The position numbers and the translations under genes are program-made. Of a DNA stretch of 64,000 nucleotides, positions 1 to 11,300 are shown piece by piece. Below the pieces are notes generated by a model. It ran no database searches. It was not told the DNA's origin and worked only from the letters and a program-made list of their open reading frames with translations. How positions within the stretch are numbered: position 1 is the stretch's first letter; each line of letters opens with the position of its first letter. Source of the DNA: Cordylochernes scorpioides (Eukaryota; Arthropoda; Arachnida; Pseudoscorpiones; Chernetidae); the NCBI GenBank assembly GCA_030710605.1, contig CP092863.1:120757586-120821585 (forward strand), written 5' to 3'.

Positions 1-77
1 CACCTACCTACATATTCTCATGTCTAGCAATGGCCGCAGCCTTGCAGAAAATTGACATAGACCTAGAACAGCAGCTT

Positions 78-1249
78 TACATACCCAATATAGAGAACAT
101 TGCTGTGATAGAGATGTATGGAGATATCTGAGGCTCTTCATTGGACACAACAACAACAACAATACAGTATACACACCCAAGATAGAGAACATTGTTGTGA
201 TAGAGATGTGTGGAGACATCTGAGGCTCTTCATTGGACACGACAACAACAACAATACAGTATACACACCCAAGATAGAGAACATTGTTGTGATAGAGATG
301 TGTGGAGACATTTGAGCTCTTCATTGGGCACGAAAACAACAACAATACAGTATACACACCCAAGATAGAGGACTTTGCTGTGATAGAGATGTACAGAGAC
401 ATCTGAGGCTCTTCATTGGACACGACAACAACAACAATACAGTATACACACCCAAGATAGAGATCATTGCTGTGATAGAGATGTACGGAGACATCTGAGG
501 CTCTTCATTGGACACGACAACAACAACAATACAGTATACACACCCAAGATAGAGAACATTGCTGTGATAGAGATGTATGGAGATATCTGAATCTCTTCAT
601 TGGACACGACAACAACAACACAGTATATACACCCAAGATAGAGAATATTGCTGTGATAGAGATGTATGGAGACATCTGAGGCTCTTCATTGGACACGACA
701 ACAACACAATACAGTATACACACCCAAGATAGAGAACATTGCTGTGATAGAGATGTACGGAGATATCTGAGGCTCTTCATTGGACACGACAACAACAACA
801 CAATACAGTATACACACCCAAGATAGAGAACATTGCTGTGATAGAGATGTACGGAGACATCTGAGGCTCTTCATTGGACACGACAACAACAACAATACAG
901 TATACACACCTAAGATAGAGAACATTGCTGTGATAGAGATGTATGCAGACATCTGAGGCTCTTCATTGGACACGACAACAACAACAATTCAGTATACACA
1001 CCCAAGATAGAGAACATTGCTGTGATAGAGATGTACGGAGACATCTGAGGCTCTTCATTGGACACGACAACAACAATACAGTATACACACCCAAGATAGA
1101 GAACATTGCTGTGATAGAGATGTACGAAGACATCTGAGGCTCTTCATTGGACACGACAACAACAATACAGTATACACACCCAAGATAGAGAACATTGCTG
1201 TGATAGAGATGTACGGAGACATCTGAGGCTCTTCCTTGGACACGACAAC
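78..1249. repeat. 92-bp minisatellite array
   Basis: About 13 head-to-tail copies of a ~92-bp unit are seen, each with a CTTCATTGGACACGAC block, a short (CAA)n run, a CACACCCAAGATAGAGA block and a TGTGATAGAGATGTA block. Length differences between copies come mostly from the number of CAA triplets. Long open frames on both strands are a by-product of repetition and carry no recognisable domain. I see no similarity to the other arrays in the window. Confidence 0.9.
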
Positions 1250-1700
1250 AACTAAAAAGAGAAATAAACCATAAAGAAAAGCCCAATTGAAAAGAGGTTG
1301 GTGCTCAGGTGGCTAATTAAGCCAATGAGACAGGAGTGAACCAATTATTGGACGAATATAAATTGATGCCCTACATTCTTAAAAACCAATTAAAGTCGTT
1401 TTTATAGTGATAATTTGTTATATATATATGGTAATTTAAACCAACAACCCCATACTGTCTATATAACTTGTAATAAGATTGTCATGTTGTATATAGAGAC
1501 ACATCTATAAATAATTATGCGCATGATTAATCTGTGTCATTGCATCACCTATGTAATGTAATTTGTACAAAGTGGATAAATAAATAAAATCTGTAATAGA
1601 TTTAATAGTTGAGCTAAAGCAGAGATCGAGCATAGTATTACCAAAACAACAGTCTAAAGATGGAACTCATAAATCAGGTAGATTCACAATTCCCACGACA
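1250..1700. other. AT-rich spacer, nothing recognised
   Basis: AT-rich sequence between the 92-bp array and a more GC-balanced segment. I see no coding potential, tandem structure or match to the repeat families of this window. Confidence 0.5.
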
Positions 1701-1705
1701 GGCCA

Positions 1706-2040
1706 CCCACACTGTCACATGTGGTGGAAGGCAGAGACCCCTCTCACACCTGGACATGCCAAGGCCCCCCTTTTCTCAGAAACGCCCATGTCACATAAGG
1801 TCACCCCGTCTTTAACCTATAAATCATCACCTTACAGTGGCTTGACAGCTCAGTACAGTTCAGTCAGTTTAGTTGAGTTCACCCTTAGCGTCAGCTCAGG
1901 TTGGTCGTACCTTATGTCGATCTCAACTACCATGTAGACGAGTAAGAAACTTCTATGTCTCCATCTTTCGCTCCTGGCTCAACTTTTATCTGTTAACGGA
2001 ACTTTCTTAGTGTAACTGTGTCTTCGTTTTTGTCGACAGG
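1706..2040 (+). promoter_or_regulatory. TATA/initiator promoter-like segment, possible LTR remnant
   Basis: This ~330-bp segment is less AT-rich than its surroundings. It has a TATAAA box at 1818-1823 and an arthropod-type TCAGT initiator at 1850-1854, about 32-34 bases downstream, followed by further TCAGT repeats. It begins TGTCACATG and reaches GTCGACA near 2038, which resembles LTR ends. I could not find a second LTR, a matching target duplication or an internal region, so it may be a decayed solo LTR or a host promoter. The TATA and initiator are seen; the function is inferred. Confidence 0.35.
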
Positions 2041-2261
2041 ATCTCATCACAGATAAGTCGACAGCAAAACATCATCATCACATTTACATTCTCATATAAT
2101 TGATTAGCTTAAATCGACAAGAAAAATGTATTATTTCAAAAAATTTCTAAAGTATTACCGGCAATTTAACGCTAATTTATCTCTAAAAATTGAAAATAAA
2201 AGATTTCTCATTTTCAAAAATTTTAAAGGTTTTTATACATTTTATTCTATACTCTTTTTTC

Positions 2262-3278
2262 AGAAGACCTACACTCATGGACAAAAGGAAGTTGTACCTT
2301 TTAGCATGTATTTCGGGATTAAGAAAATACCTCTGGAAGATATTACAGTGACCTTTATTGGAGACACACTAGATAACCAATATACACTCATAGACAAAAG
2401 GAAGTTGTACCTTTTAGCATGTATATCGGGATTGAGACAATAACTCTGAAAGATATTACAGTGACCTTTATTGAAGACACACGAGATAACCAATATACAC
2501 TCATAGACAAAAGGAAGTTGTACCTTTTAGCATGTATATCGGGATTAAGACAATAACTCTGAAAGATATTACAATGACCTTTATTGAATACACACGAGAT
2601 AACCAATATACACTCATGGACAAATCTTAAGGAAGTTGTACCTTTTAGCATGTATATCGGGATTGAGACAATAACTCTGAAAGATATTACAATGACCTTT
2701 ATTGAAGACACACGAGATAACCAATATAAACTCATGGACAAAACTCAAAGAAGTTGTACCTTTTAGCATGTATATCGGGATTGAGACAATAACTCTGAAA
2801 GATATTACAGTGACCTTTATTGAAGACACACGAGATAACCAATATACACTCATATACAAAAGGAAGTTGTACCTTTTAGCATGTATATCGGGATTAAGAC
2901 AATAACTCTGAAAGATATTACAATGACCTTTATTGAATACACACGAGATAACCAATATACACTCATGGAAAAATCTTAAGGAAGTTGTACCTTTTAGCAT
3001 GTATATCGGGATTGAGACAATAACTCTGAAAGATATTACAGTGCCCTTTATTGAAGACACACGAGATAACCAATATACACTCATGGACAAAACTTAAGGA
3101 AGTTGTACCTTTTGGAATGTATATCGGGATTGAGACAATAACTCTGAAAGATATTACAGTGACCTTTATTGAAGACACACGAGATAACCAAGTGTGAAGA
3201 ACCTCTGTCTCCTTCAAAAAGCAGACGACCGGCGATATCAAAGACTTTCTACTTTCTTAAGTTCTGTTCATGAATGTA
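2262..3278 (-). repeat. 118-bp tandem array grown inside a MITE (array 1)
   Basis: About eight head-to-tail copies of a ~118-bp unit, each with a TATATCGGGATTGAGACAAT block, an AAAGATATTACAGTGACC block and an ACACGAGATAACCAATAT block. The outer ends are a degenerate inverted pair: CACTCATGGACAAAA at the left and a TTCTGTTCATGAATG form at the right. Single-copy relatives (54703-54885, 57815-57945) show that the unit comes from a short MITE with these ends flanked by TA. A second array of the same unit lies in the opposite orientation at 60.6-61.4 kb. Open frames here are artefacts. Confidence 0.85.
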
Positions 3279-3845
3279 ATAATAAAACTATCTAAAAATT
3301 AGTTGAACTAAAAAAACTTATCTATTTAAACATTGTGCTGTGTTATGAAGAGCATGTATTTAATACATTTCTTAGTCAATTTTTTTTTTTTCATATCGGT
3401 ATAGATTTTCTCCAATTTCTCCTTCATAAGTACAAGAAGGAACTCTGATAGAACACTAAACAATCTATAAAACAATAAAGTACTATTCTCATTCCTAAAA
3501 AATTAAGTACTAAGATAATAAATATACACCTTATACGCCACTTTTAAATGAGTGTTTATTATAACCACGTAAATATAATTAAAGATGTGAATGAACACTC
3601 ACACAATATATAAAAAAAACTTCCAGTACACACAAAAGACAAATTTCAGGAAGCCACACAACTTTAAACGAAATTAGTTTTTTTTTTGTGTTATCTCGAG
3701 GTTGTTTAAATTGTGTTCCAGAGAGTTTATTTTGTTCCTATTCTCACTTTTTTACCCTTTCACAATTCTTCAATAAGATGAATACAAGTTCTTCCTGGTT
3801 AACACAACTTTCATCAATTTCTTCTCTATAGTTCATTTTTATTTT
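3279..3845. other. AT-rich spacer, nothing recognised
   Basis: AT-rich sequence with poly-T and poly-A tracts. No ORF, hairpin or repeat family recognised. Confidence 0.5.
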
Positions 3846-3975
3846 GAAAATAGAGCAATCCATAAATAAATATTTAATTAAAAAGGTATATATTGAATCA
3901 AAATATCATTTATTTTACCAATATTTCAGTTGGCTGAATGCCAACCTTTATCAAGGTGCTATAACATATTAATGT
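3845..3975 (-). mobile_element. Family E: Penelope-type terminal repeat fragment
   Basis: Starts with the block GAAAATAGAGCAATCC and contains CCAATATTTCAGTTGGC followed by GCCAACCTTTATCAAGG. On the minus strand this is a hairpin GTTGGC-loop-GCCAAC flanked by TTGATAAAG and TGAAAT, a hammerhead-like shape without the catalytic core. The first ~60 bases match the left end of the GIY-YIG Penelope-like element at 14.4 kb, so I regard family E as its non-autonomous relative. Confidence 0.6.
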
Positions 3976-3984
3976 GTTATGAAA

Positions 3985-4300
3985 AAGGCATCTCCTTATC
4001 GTGCAACTGAAAGTTGCTGATGGCTTGCGCCATCTATCGGAATTGAATATCAACTATTCTCGTTGACTTTTAATTATTCCAGAATTGGCCAATTACCCAT
4101 TATTGATTAATCAAGAAAAGCTAACCACGGACGCGTTTCGGGCTGTTGGCCCTCATCAGCGTGGTGCAAGCTTTACCTCAACGACCAAAAATTTGGTCAT
4201 TAAGGCATCCTGAAAAATCATGAAACGGGTAGTTAAGGCCAGAATTGCGTGAGAACGCTACACAATGTGAAAAGATTGTACAAATGTAATATTGTGCTGG
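3985..4300 (-). mobile_element. Family A hammerhead element, copy 1
   Basis: One unit of a dispersed repeat: GGCATCTCCTTATCGTGCAA arm, GCGCCATCT motif (4027-4035), the hairpin region around ATCAACTATTCTCGTTGA, TTGATTAATCAAG, then a hammerhead ribozyme on the minus strand (4124-4165), then a ~120-bp tail. A partial second unit follows from about 4300, so the copy is a partial head-to-tail dimer. No protein is encoded. The architecture matches hammerhead-carrying, Penelope-related non-autonomous elements (retrozyme-like); the affiliation is inference. Confidence 0.7.
4124..4165 (-). ncRNA. Hammerhead ribozyme, type I (family A)
   Basis: Read on the minus strand: stem I ACCACG/CGUGGU is perfectly paired (6 bp); CUGAUGA core; helix II GGGC-CAACA-GCCC; GAA; minimal helix III as ACGCGU; cleavage after the C of GUC. 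All conserved core positions are present, so self-cleavage of a minus-strand transcript is predicted. Minimal hammerheads with this tiny helix III are known from Penelope-like retroelements. Activity is inferred. Confidence 0.85.
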
Positions 4301-4665
4301 GATAAGGTGCATAAATTAAGAAAAAAACATCTCCTTATCGTGCAACTGAAAGTAGCTGATGGCTTGCGCCATCTATTAATTTATGCACCTTAACCCAGTA
4401 CAATATTACATTTGTACTATTTTTTTCACACTATGATATATTAATGTGTTATGAAAAAAGGCATCTCCTTATCGTGCAACTGAAAGTTGCTGATGGTTTA
4501 GCCATCTATCGGAATAAATATCAACTATTCTCGTTGATTTCTAATTATTCCAAGAATTCGCCAATTACCCATTATTGATTAATAAAGAAAAGCTAACCAC
4601 GTAATGCGTTTCGGGCTGTTAATATGTGACAACAACAAACTCAGCGCCACATAGCGTCAACAGAA
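4301..4665. mobile_element. Family A partial copies, inverted and tandem
   Basis: A second family A arm (4320-4375) is followed by an inverted segment (4376-4435) and a third arm (4450-4600). The third arm ends in a broken hammerhead: the GAAAC/helix III side survives at 4600-4617 on the minus strand, but the CUGAUGA side has been replaced by unrelated sequence. Confidence 0.65.
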
Positions 4666-4721
4666 TGAAGATTTAAAAATACCTTTGCTTATATTCAATG
4701 AAGAGAATTTTTTAAAATATG

Positions 4722-4800
4722 TTATAATACATTGATAAAGGTTGGCATTCAGCCAACTGAAATATTGTAAAATAAATTATATTTTAATTAAATATATGTC
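4722..4800 (+). mobile_element. Family E fragment
   Basis: TTGATAAAGGTTGGC-loop-GCCAACTGAAATATTG hairpin followed by AAATAAATTATATTTT. Inverted relative to the copy at 3845-3975. Confidence 0.55.
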
Positions 4801-4866
4801 TTTTAAATAAAGTTTATTTTATGTAACTTATGACATTTTAAGAAAAATAATACAAATGTGATATTG

Positions 4867-5049
4867 TTTTTTTTTGCTTATCCTTAGTACACGTGGTACA
4901 GGCCATGATAATCATGGTGGGTAGAAATAGTCGACTGCTTTTACTGTAAGTACACCACATATCTATACATGTGAAAAGCAGTTCGACTTTGCACTTACAA
5001 ATGTGCCAGAGCCCCGTTTGGTTACTTGCACTCGCTGGTGGGGTTGGAC
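4867..5049 (-). mobile_element. tRNA-derived SINE, head missing
   Basis: Body and tail of the SINE found complete at 24750, 53958 and 57302. It keeps the conserved inverted repeat ACTGCTTTT / AAAAGCAGT and the AGTACACGTGGTACAGGCC block but lacks the Pol III tRNA-like head. It is cut off at 5049 where a family E fragment begins. Confidence 0.7.
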
Positions 5050-5545
5050 GTATTATTTTTTAAAATGTTATAATACATTTATAAAGGTTGGCGTTCAGAT
5101 AACTGAAATTTTGGTAAAATAAATGATATTATGAGAAAATAGTACAAATGTGATATTGTACTGTGATAAGGTGTATAAATTATGAAAAAAAGGCATCTCC
5201 TTATCGTTCAGTTTCACGATAAGGAGATGCCTTTTTTATTTATGATAATTTTTTTAAAATTCTATATACCTCAATTATTACGATTATTAGACTTACCAAT
5301 TCGAGGAATGGGTTTAAAATGATATCGGAACATCTATAGAAATAAATATTAACTAATCGTAGATTTTTTAATTATTACAGAATTGACCAAATACCGTTTC
5401 TTTCTTAGTCCGATAGATGGCGCAAGCCATCAGCAAAATTTAGTTGCACAATCAGAAAATACCTTTTTTTCTTCATTTATCCACCTGATCCAAGTACAAA
5501 TTCACTTTTGCACTAATTTCATATATACATATATATGTATTCATA
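5050..5545. mobile_element. Family E fragment and diverged family A arms
   Basis: A decayed family E hairpin (5065-5130) is followed by family A arms (5136-5235) in near-palindromic arrangement, and by a diverged A arm (about 5330-5540) with AGATGGCGCAAGCCATCAGC. No ribozyme core is present. Confidence 0.5.
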
Positions 5546-5555
5546 TATATATGTG

Positions 5556-5955
5556 GTAGATTATTGGTAGATTGTGAAGATTCCATTAGATCCCATGTGG
5601 ATCTAATGGCATAAAGTCCTGACGAGGGCCATTAGCCCGAAACCATGGTCTCTAGGTGGACGCTTCTCAATTTGCAAAAGCTGGTGTTGTGTCTTTGTCA
5701 CCAACCCGATGCCGCTAGTTGCGGCGACGGTCAATAGATGGCGTCAGATTTTGACGTTTATTTTGACGGGAGAAGCTCCCTATGCTTCTATATATATATA
5801 TATATGGAAATTTTGCCGGGAGGAAATTGATCTAAAGAGACAAGGGTCGCCTCTCCCGTCAAAACTGACCCGAGGCCGCTAGTTGCGGCGACGGTCAATA
5901 GATGGCGTCTGGTTTTAGACGTCTATTTTTCGGTATATATATATATATATATATA
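5556..5955 (+). mobile_element. Family C hammerhead-related repeat, copy 1
   Basis: Contains GATCTAATGG, a hammerhead-like centre (5613-5656), the block GCCGCTAGTTGCGGCGACGG, AATAGATGGCGTC and the boundary block TTGACGGGAGAAGCTCCC, with a (TA)n tract on each side. Part of the unit recurs in tandem (5700-5760 and 5870-5930). Related copies lie at 27.2 and 48.6 kb. Confidence 0.6.
5613..5656 (+). ncRNA. Hammerhead-like motif with damaged stem I (family C)
   Basis: CUGACGA (5619-5625), helix II GGGC-CAUUA-GCCC, GAA and helix III ACCAUGGU ending in GUC are all present. The 5' strand of stem I no longer complements UCUAGG on the 3' side, so activity is doubtful. The related minus-strand copy at 27382-27425 keeps stem I but has lost G8. 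Confidence 0.5.
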
Positions 5956-5959
5956 TAAT

Positions 5960-6060
5960 TAGCTGTAAGTTATATTTCTAGTTCTCCTGTTGAAGGGTAT
6001 GTTATCCTGAAAACTAGAGAAATAAAAATGGCACAAGAAACTTAACCCTATATTGCTTGT
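5960..6060 (+). mobile_element. Penelope-type terminal relic
   Basis: CTAGTTCTCC-TGTTGAAGGG...CCTGAAAACTAG forms a stem-loop with the same layout as the hammerhead repeats but a decayed core. Close relatives lie at 24380-24490 (TTGAAGGGCATG, GGAAACTAG) and 53310-53390. Confidence 0.35.
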
Positions 6061-6375
6061 TTATATTATTGAAATATCGATTGATGGTTTGTATTGAATA
6101 AACTGAAATCAACGACCAAGCAAGGTCGAGAAGCCATCAGAGATGAGAGGAAGCAGAACTTGCAAATCTCCGTAAAAAGGTCTCCAGAATCTACGAGGAT
6201 GATCATCTACCTCATCTATAATTCATCTGGAGTCATCATTCCTAATGGTCAAAACACCTCTCCATTCGACGGATTGGAAAACTTTCCTTTCAACCCGGCC
6301 GGGGCACACGCCCACGTCCACCTATTTACACATCTACACGCATGTACCACATATATTTATATATATATTATAAAT
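6061..6375. other. Unrecognised, less AT-rich segment
   Basis: About 300 bases with more balanced composition and an open frame of ~90 sensible codons (6094-6360), ending in TA-rich sequence. It matches no domain I know and no other repeat here. It could be an exon fragment or part of an unknown element. Confidence 0.25.
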
Positions 6376-6379
6376 AGAA

Positions 6380-6716
6380 AAAAAAAGAGATTTCTGTTGT
6401 TTTTTGATCATGTTGAAGATTATGATATGGAAATGGTGATGCAGTCGTAGGAATAATAAAATTGTTTTGATCAGATATTGCTTTAATTGAACTTATGGAA
6501 TATATATGAAAAACATAATTTGATTAAAGTAATGCCTGGCTTAAGGCGAGTAGAATAAGGAAAACAAAATATTATTTACATAATGTACAAAAGTTTTGAG
6601 CTGGCCAACGGGGAACAACAACAACGAGTTTTTATAGGGGAAGCATGACCTCTGGCGGTCGATTTAACAGAGTATTTGGATCTATGAAACATAATTTTAA
6701 ATAGAATAATATTTTA
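6380..6716 (+). mobile_element. Family G dispersed repeat, copy 1
   Basis: A ~340-bp non-coding repeat: TTGATCATGTTGAAGATTAT near the left end, TAATGCCTGGCTTAAGGCG in the middle, AACAACAACAACGAGTTTTT and CATGACCTCTGGCGGTCGA near the right end. Other copies are at 27566, 27975, 31215 (minus) and 58985. Copies are bounded by AT-rich or (TA)n sequence. I do not recognise its class. Confidence 0.6.
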
Positions 6717-6730
6717 ATATAATATATATA

Positions 6731-7364
6731 TGTGATATAAAAAAAATGAATGCTTGTCGACTTCACTGTGATAAAGTGCTTTGTCCTGAGAATCCTCGGG
6801 AGTGGATGGGATTTTGTATGTTTGGGCAGTCGTTATCAATGGCGGTGGATGAAAAAATCGGCACACTATATCGATTAATGAATCACAAAACACCTCGGAA
6901 TATTAATCATTGGCGGCTCGGGAGAGGAGATGGAAGGATTTTCGCGATTAAATTGGATTGAGATGACTCACATCTTGGACCTCGAGGCACTACTTTTAGA
7001 AGATGAACACACACGTCTTGACACACACGTTACCGACCGAACTCTGGTTGCCCCGCCCCCCGGCTTGGGTCATGTGGGACCCTGCTTGACCTTTGATTGG
7101 TCCCTGTCTCTGTCGGCCATGATGGTTGGTCGGGAAGGAGCTTTGCCTAACATCCCAATCTCTCAGGACATTCAACTCTGGAATATGAGGGCCTCTTTGT
7201 TCTAAGTGACCTAGATACACGACTTGGATCTGTCGTTCTTTTCTCTTCTACTTCTTCCATCTCCACGTCCTTTGACTGCCATCTTTATTTGAATCCATAC
7301 AGAATACATTATATCCAACATGGTACATAATTATTTATTAGACAATATTCTTTATAATATTACA
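6731..7364 (-). repeat. 3' LTR of the Gypsy element
   Basis: 634 bp, read on + as TGTGATATAA...ATATTACA, so it has TG...CA ends on both strands. It lies downstream of pol in element orientation. The adjacent GGGGGCGCATC on the minus strand is the only candidate for a polypurine tract and is weak. Confidence 0.93.
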
Positions 7365-8368
7365 GATGCGCCCCCTATGAATAAGAATTTTAAAAGGGAT
7401 CTGTATTAAATTCTGAAAAAAAGAAAAATAATTTTTTGGGAAAGAAAAAAAATAAATTTTTTTTAAAATAGTGAGTGGTTAGATACAATTGGGGAGAAAG
7501 TAAATGATGGAAATAAGTAAAAAAAAAAGAAATTTGAGTAGATAGGGGTGCTTGCTAAACTAGGAAAAAATATGATAATTTTTTGGAGAAAAAAAAAAAA
7601 TCTTGCCTGCATAGGTGTTCAATCTTGCTGTGTGGAAACCCACAGCAAGGGAAACTCTATGAGGTGCAATCCAAACAAAACATATAAGACATTAACAGAA
7701 ATAAAAAGAAAACTATAGACAATAAATTTTGGTGATGGAGGGAAAAAAAAAGAAAAAGAAATCTGATTAGCCTTTGGGGCGGTGAAAAAATATAAACAAA
7801 ACATAAAAAAAAAATCAAAGCTCCTGTATGATAACTGAAGGCTGATACATGAGAAGTATTGCGTCAGGTCAGTTGTTCATTCAGTTAGGACAAAACAAGG
7901 TTTAAACAATAAAAGGAAAAAATAAACTTGAGGTGATTAAGAAATTGAAAGGGTGATAGACATGGATGGTGGGAATAAAAAATAAAAAAAAAATAAAAAA
8001 AATAAAAGTGCTGGTTGTGTACAAGTCTTTTAAAATTGGTTAACAAAAATATACACAAAAGAAGAATATTTTTTTACATAACAATGTCCAATCTTTGTTT
8101 ATTATAGGGTCGTAGGTCATAAGGTTGCCAAAACTATATAGGTGCGTGAATGTATGCGAGTGTGTGTGAGTGTATGTTCCAGAAAGTAACTTTAAGTGTG
8201 GTGACACGCGAAAAGTGACGGCGGGTTTGTTTACATTCCGCAGGGAGGATGTGACGTCGGTCACGTGATCGGAAAGGACGTGACGTCGGCGCGGCGGAAG
8301 GTTTCTGTAAAGTGGACGCCAGCTGACAGCGGGGTGATCGACGAGTGTTTGTAAAGGTGGGGAGATTG
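7365..8368 (-). other. Gypsy 3' non-coding region
   Basis: About 1 kb between the pol stop and the 3' LTR. The LTR-proximal part is homopolymer-rich (A tracts on +), while 8200-8368 is GC-rich with two perfect TGACGTC motifs (8252-8258 and 8281-8287) and a CACGTG. The short ORFs here show no envelope features. An unusually long 3' region for an element without env. Confidence 0.6.
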
Positions 8369-11300
8369 CTATTCGACTTGGCGCGCTCTAAAGAGGGTTT
8401 GGAAAATCTCTCCTATGATTTCACCTATTAGAGCGACCAAGGCATGACTGTGGACAAGGATGGTCCATAACTCCGGGAGAATTATTCCTATGGTTCGATG
8501 GATTAGTTCCACTACGGCGATGGTTATTTCGAATAGGGCTTCCTGTAGTTGGAAGAGACGGTTGGGCTGCAGTGTATAGACACTGACATACAGTAGGGTG
8601 GCCATGGGTAATAGTACAGTGGGTAGGATGAAAAGGTTGATGAGGTATAGGAGGTGGAACAAGGGGAAGGTTTTCACGTTACGAAAAAACCTTGCCTGTA
8701 AGGGAAGTGGTTTGGGATCAGCCCTAACTGTAGGGATTGGGGTTTTAACTTTGGTTATATGGGTTGGACGGGATATTGCAGGTTGGGGAATATCGCGTTG
8801 GGCGATAATGTTACATTGTGGGTCAACAGGGGTGGTAGTGGTACAATTGCCTATTGTAGGAGCAAAGCGCTCAACTGTAAAGAGGTCTGGGGTGAGGTGC
8901 TCGAACAGTGGTGGTAGCGTCCTAGATTGGGGTTTAGCAGGGTGTGGTATCAGAGTGGGAGGTGCGATATAACGAATATTTTCGTTATAGTACTGTAATT
9001 TATTTACATGGACTGTGTCGGTATTCCGATTTAGAGGTTGGTTGGGTCGGTTTATTCTCACCACGTTGGGAGAGATGATCTCTAAGATCTCGTAGGGACC
9101 CGTGAAATACGGAGCCAGTTTGCCTGTATTGGGGTGATGGTAAACTTTTACCAACACGAGATCTCCGGGTTCAAAATGGGGTGTCTTATGTTGTTGGTCG
9201 TAGGCATGTTTGTCTTTGAGGTGCTTGGCCTGGGTACGTTCATGGGCTATCCGTCGGGCTGTGGTTAAAACGGGGTAGGGGTTTACATGCTCAGTGAGCT
9301 CGGGAGGTAGAACGCCGAACATCAGGTAGCCAGGTGGGAACCCGGTAACTGAGTGGGGCGTGTTGTTATACACCACAGTAACGCGCTTCGCCAGCTTAGT
9401 CCATGCGGCTTTGGGGTTTTCCAAATGGAGTAACCTTAGTTTGCCTGTTAAGGTAGCGTTCAGGCGCTCGCATAGACCATTAGCTTGGGGGTTGTTACTG
9501 GTGGTGAGCAGGGGATGGATGTTCCTGTTAATCAGGAACTTCCTGAACTTTGGTGAGGTGAACGCAGGCGCTCTATCCGTGAGTAGGCGTTTCGGAGAGC
9601 CGTCCTGCAACACTCGCTTTATCACCTGTTGATAGGTGGTGAGGCTGGTAGATTTTGAGGGGAAGGTCCACGTGTAGCGCGAAAAGTGATCCACCACAAC
9701 GTGGAGGTAAGCTTTGGCGTTACCATATTTGGCAAGTCCAGCTATGGTGTCGAGGGCGACCAGATCAAAAGGCTGAGTGGCCACAGGAAGTTGTCCTAGT
9801 TCCCCAAACGTGGGACCTCGAGGGGTTTTTGTTGACTGACAGATGGCGCAGGCTTTGGTGGTTTTGGAGATGTCTTCTGACATCCCCTTCCAGTAGTACT
9901 GGGGAGAGATGAGCCTGGTCATCTGGGATATGCCCGGGTGGTTGTACCGACTGTGCACCTTTGTTAGTAGGTCGGGAACGAGGGCGTCAGGGACGACAAT
10001 TTTGGTTACACCTCTACGCTTTAGGGTTTGCAGTCCGTTTCGATCAATGGTCAGTTTAGATTCTCCCGAAGGAGTGAGTTGGTGGTTCTTAATGATGGTG
10101 GCGTCTAAGAATCCACAAAACGGGTTACGGGATAGGAGATCCGCTTCATGTTGTAGTGATCCTTTTATGTAGCGGACTTCGTATTCGTAACACGATAACC
10201 TCAAACTCCATCGGAATAATCTGCCTGACGGGTTTTTGATCGTCTTCAGCCACTGCAGTGCGTGATGGTCAGAAAATATGGTGAATTTTCTGCCCATTAG
10301 ATACACACGGAACTTCTCCACGCTCTCGACAATGGCGAGGCATTCTAGTTCGGAGATGGTGTAGTTCCGCTCGTGTACACGCAGAGCGCGGCTGAAATAT
10401 TGGACTGGGTAGGCCTTCCCAGCGGAGTGGACTTGTTTGAGGACGCCTGCAATGCCAAGTGTTGATGCATCGCAATATACCTGGCATGGTAGTTCATCCT
10501 TGTAGAGGTGCAATACGGGGTGTTGTGTGAGGCTTTCCTTCAGGCTGGTGAACGCCTTTTGGCATTTGTCATCCCAGTCCCACGTCACATCCTTCTTGAG
10601 AAGGTTGTTGAGTGGGGTCCGCAAACGGGCATAGTCCGGGATGAACTTATTATAGACGTTCACGGCGCCTAAGAAGGATTGCAGCGTTTTGCGATTGTTC
10701 GGGGGTGGGATAGCGTGGATTACGTCGGTATTGCGGATAAGTGGGGTGGTGGTACCAGCGGTGATTGTGTACCCCAGAAATTCGATGGTCTGCCTAAAAA
10801 ACTCGCATTTGGTGAGGTTGAGTTGCAAGTTCTCCGCGTCGCAGAACGCGAAAAACCTGCGCAGGTGTTCTTGGTGTTCCTCCAGTGTCTCCGAATATAT
10901 GACGAAGTCGTCAAAATAGTGCGCCACACAATCAAGTCCGTGCCCCTGCAGGACCTGATTGATTGCCCTTTCATAGATCTGTGGACTGGTCTTAAGTCCG
11001 AAAGGCAATCGGGTGGGCTGATACAACCCGTCTATCGTGGCGAAGGCCAACAGTGGTCGAGAATCAGGGTGTATCGGCACTTGCCAATATGCGGAGGAGA
11101 CGTCGGCAGTCGAGAAATACTTGGCCCGCGCGAGACGGTCCAGTATATCTTCGATCCTCGGGAGTGGATGGACATCGGAGCTTATGACCTCGTTCACCTT
11201 CCTATAGTCGATACAAAACCTTTTGGTCTTGTCTCGCTTGGTCACTAGGGTGACCGGGCTAGAGAAAGGGGAGTAGGACGGCTCAATGATGTCATTATCC

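Noticed and set aside
2126..2443. 105-codon frame at the start of the first 118-bp array
   Set aside because: Half of it is MITE-array sequence and the upstream part is low-complexity; no domain.
7365..8368. Envelope gene of the Gypsy element
   Set aside because: Only short ORFs of ~60-75 codons, with no signal peptide or fusion features; the hydrophobic tail belongs to the Pol frame.
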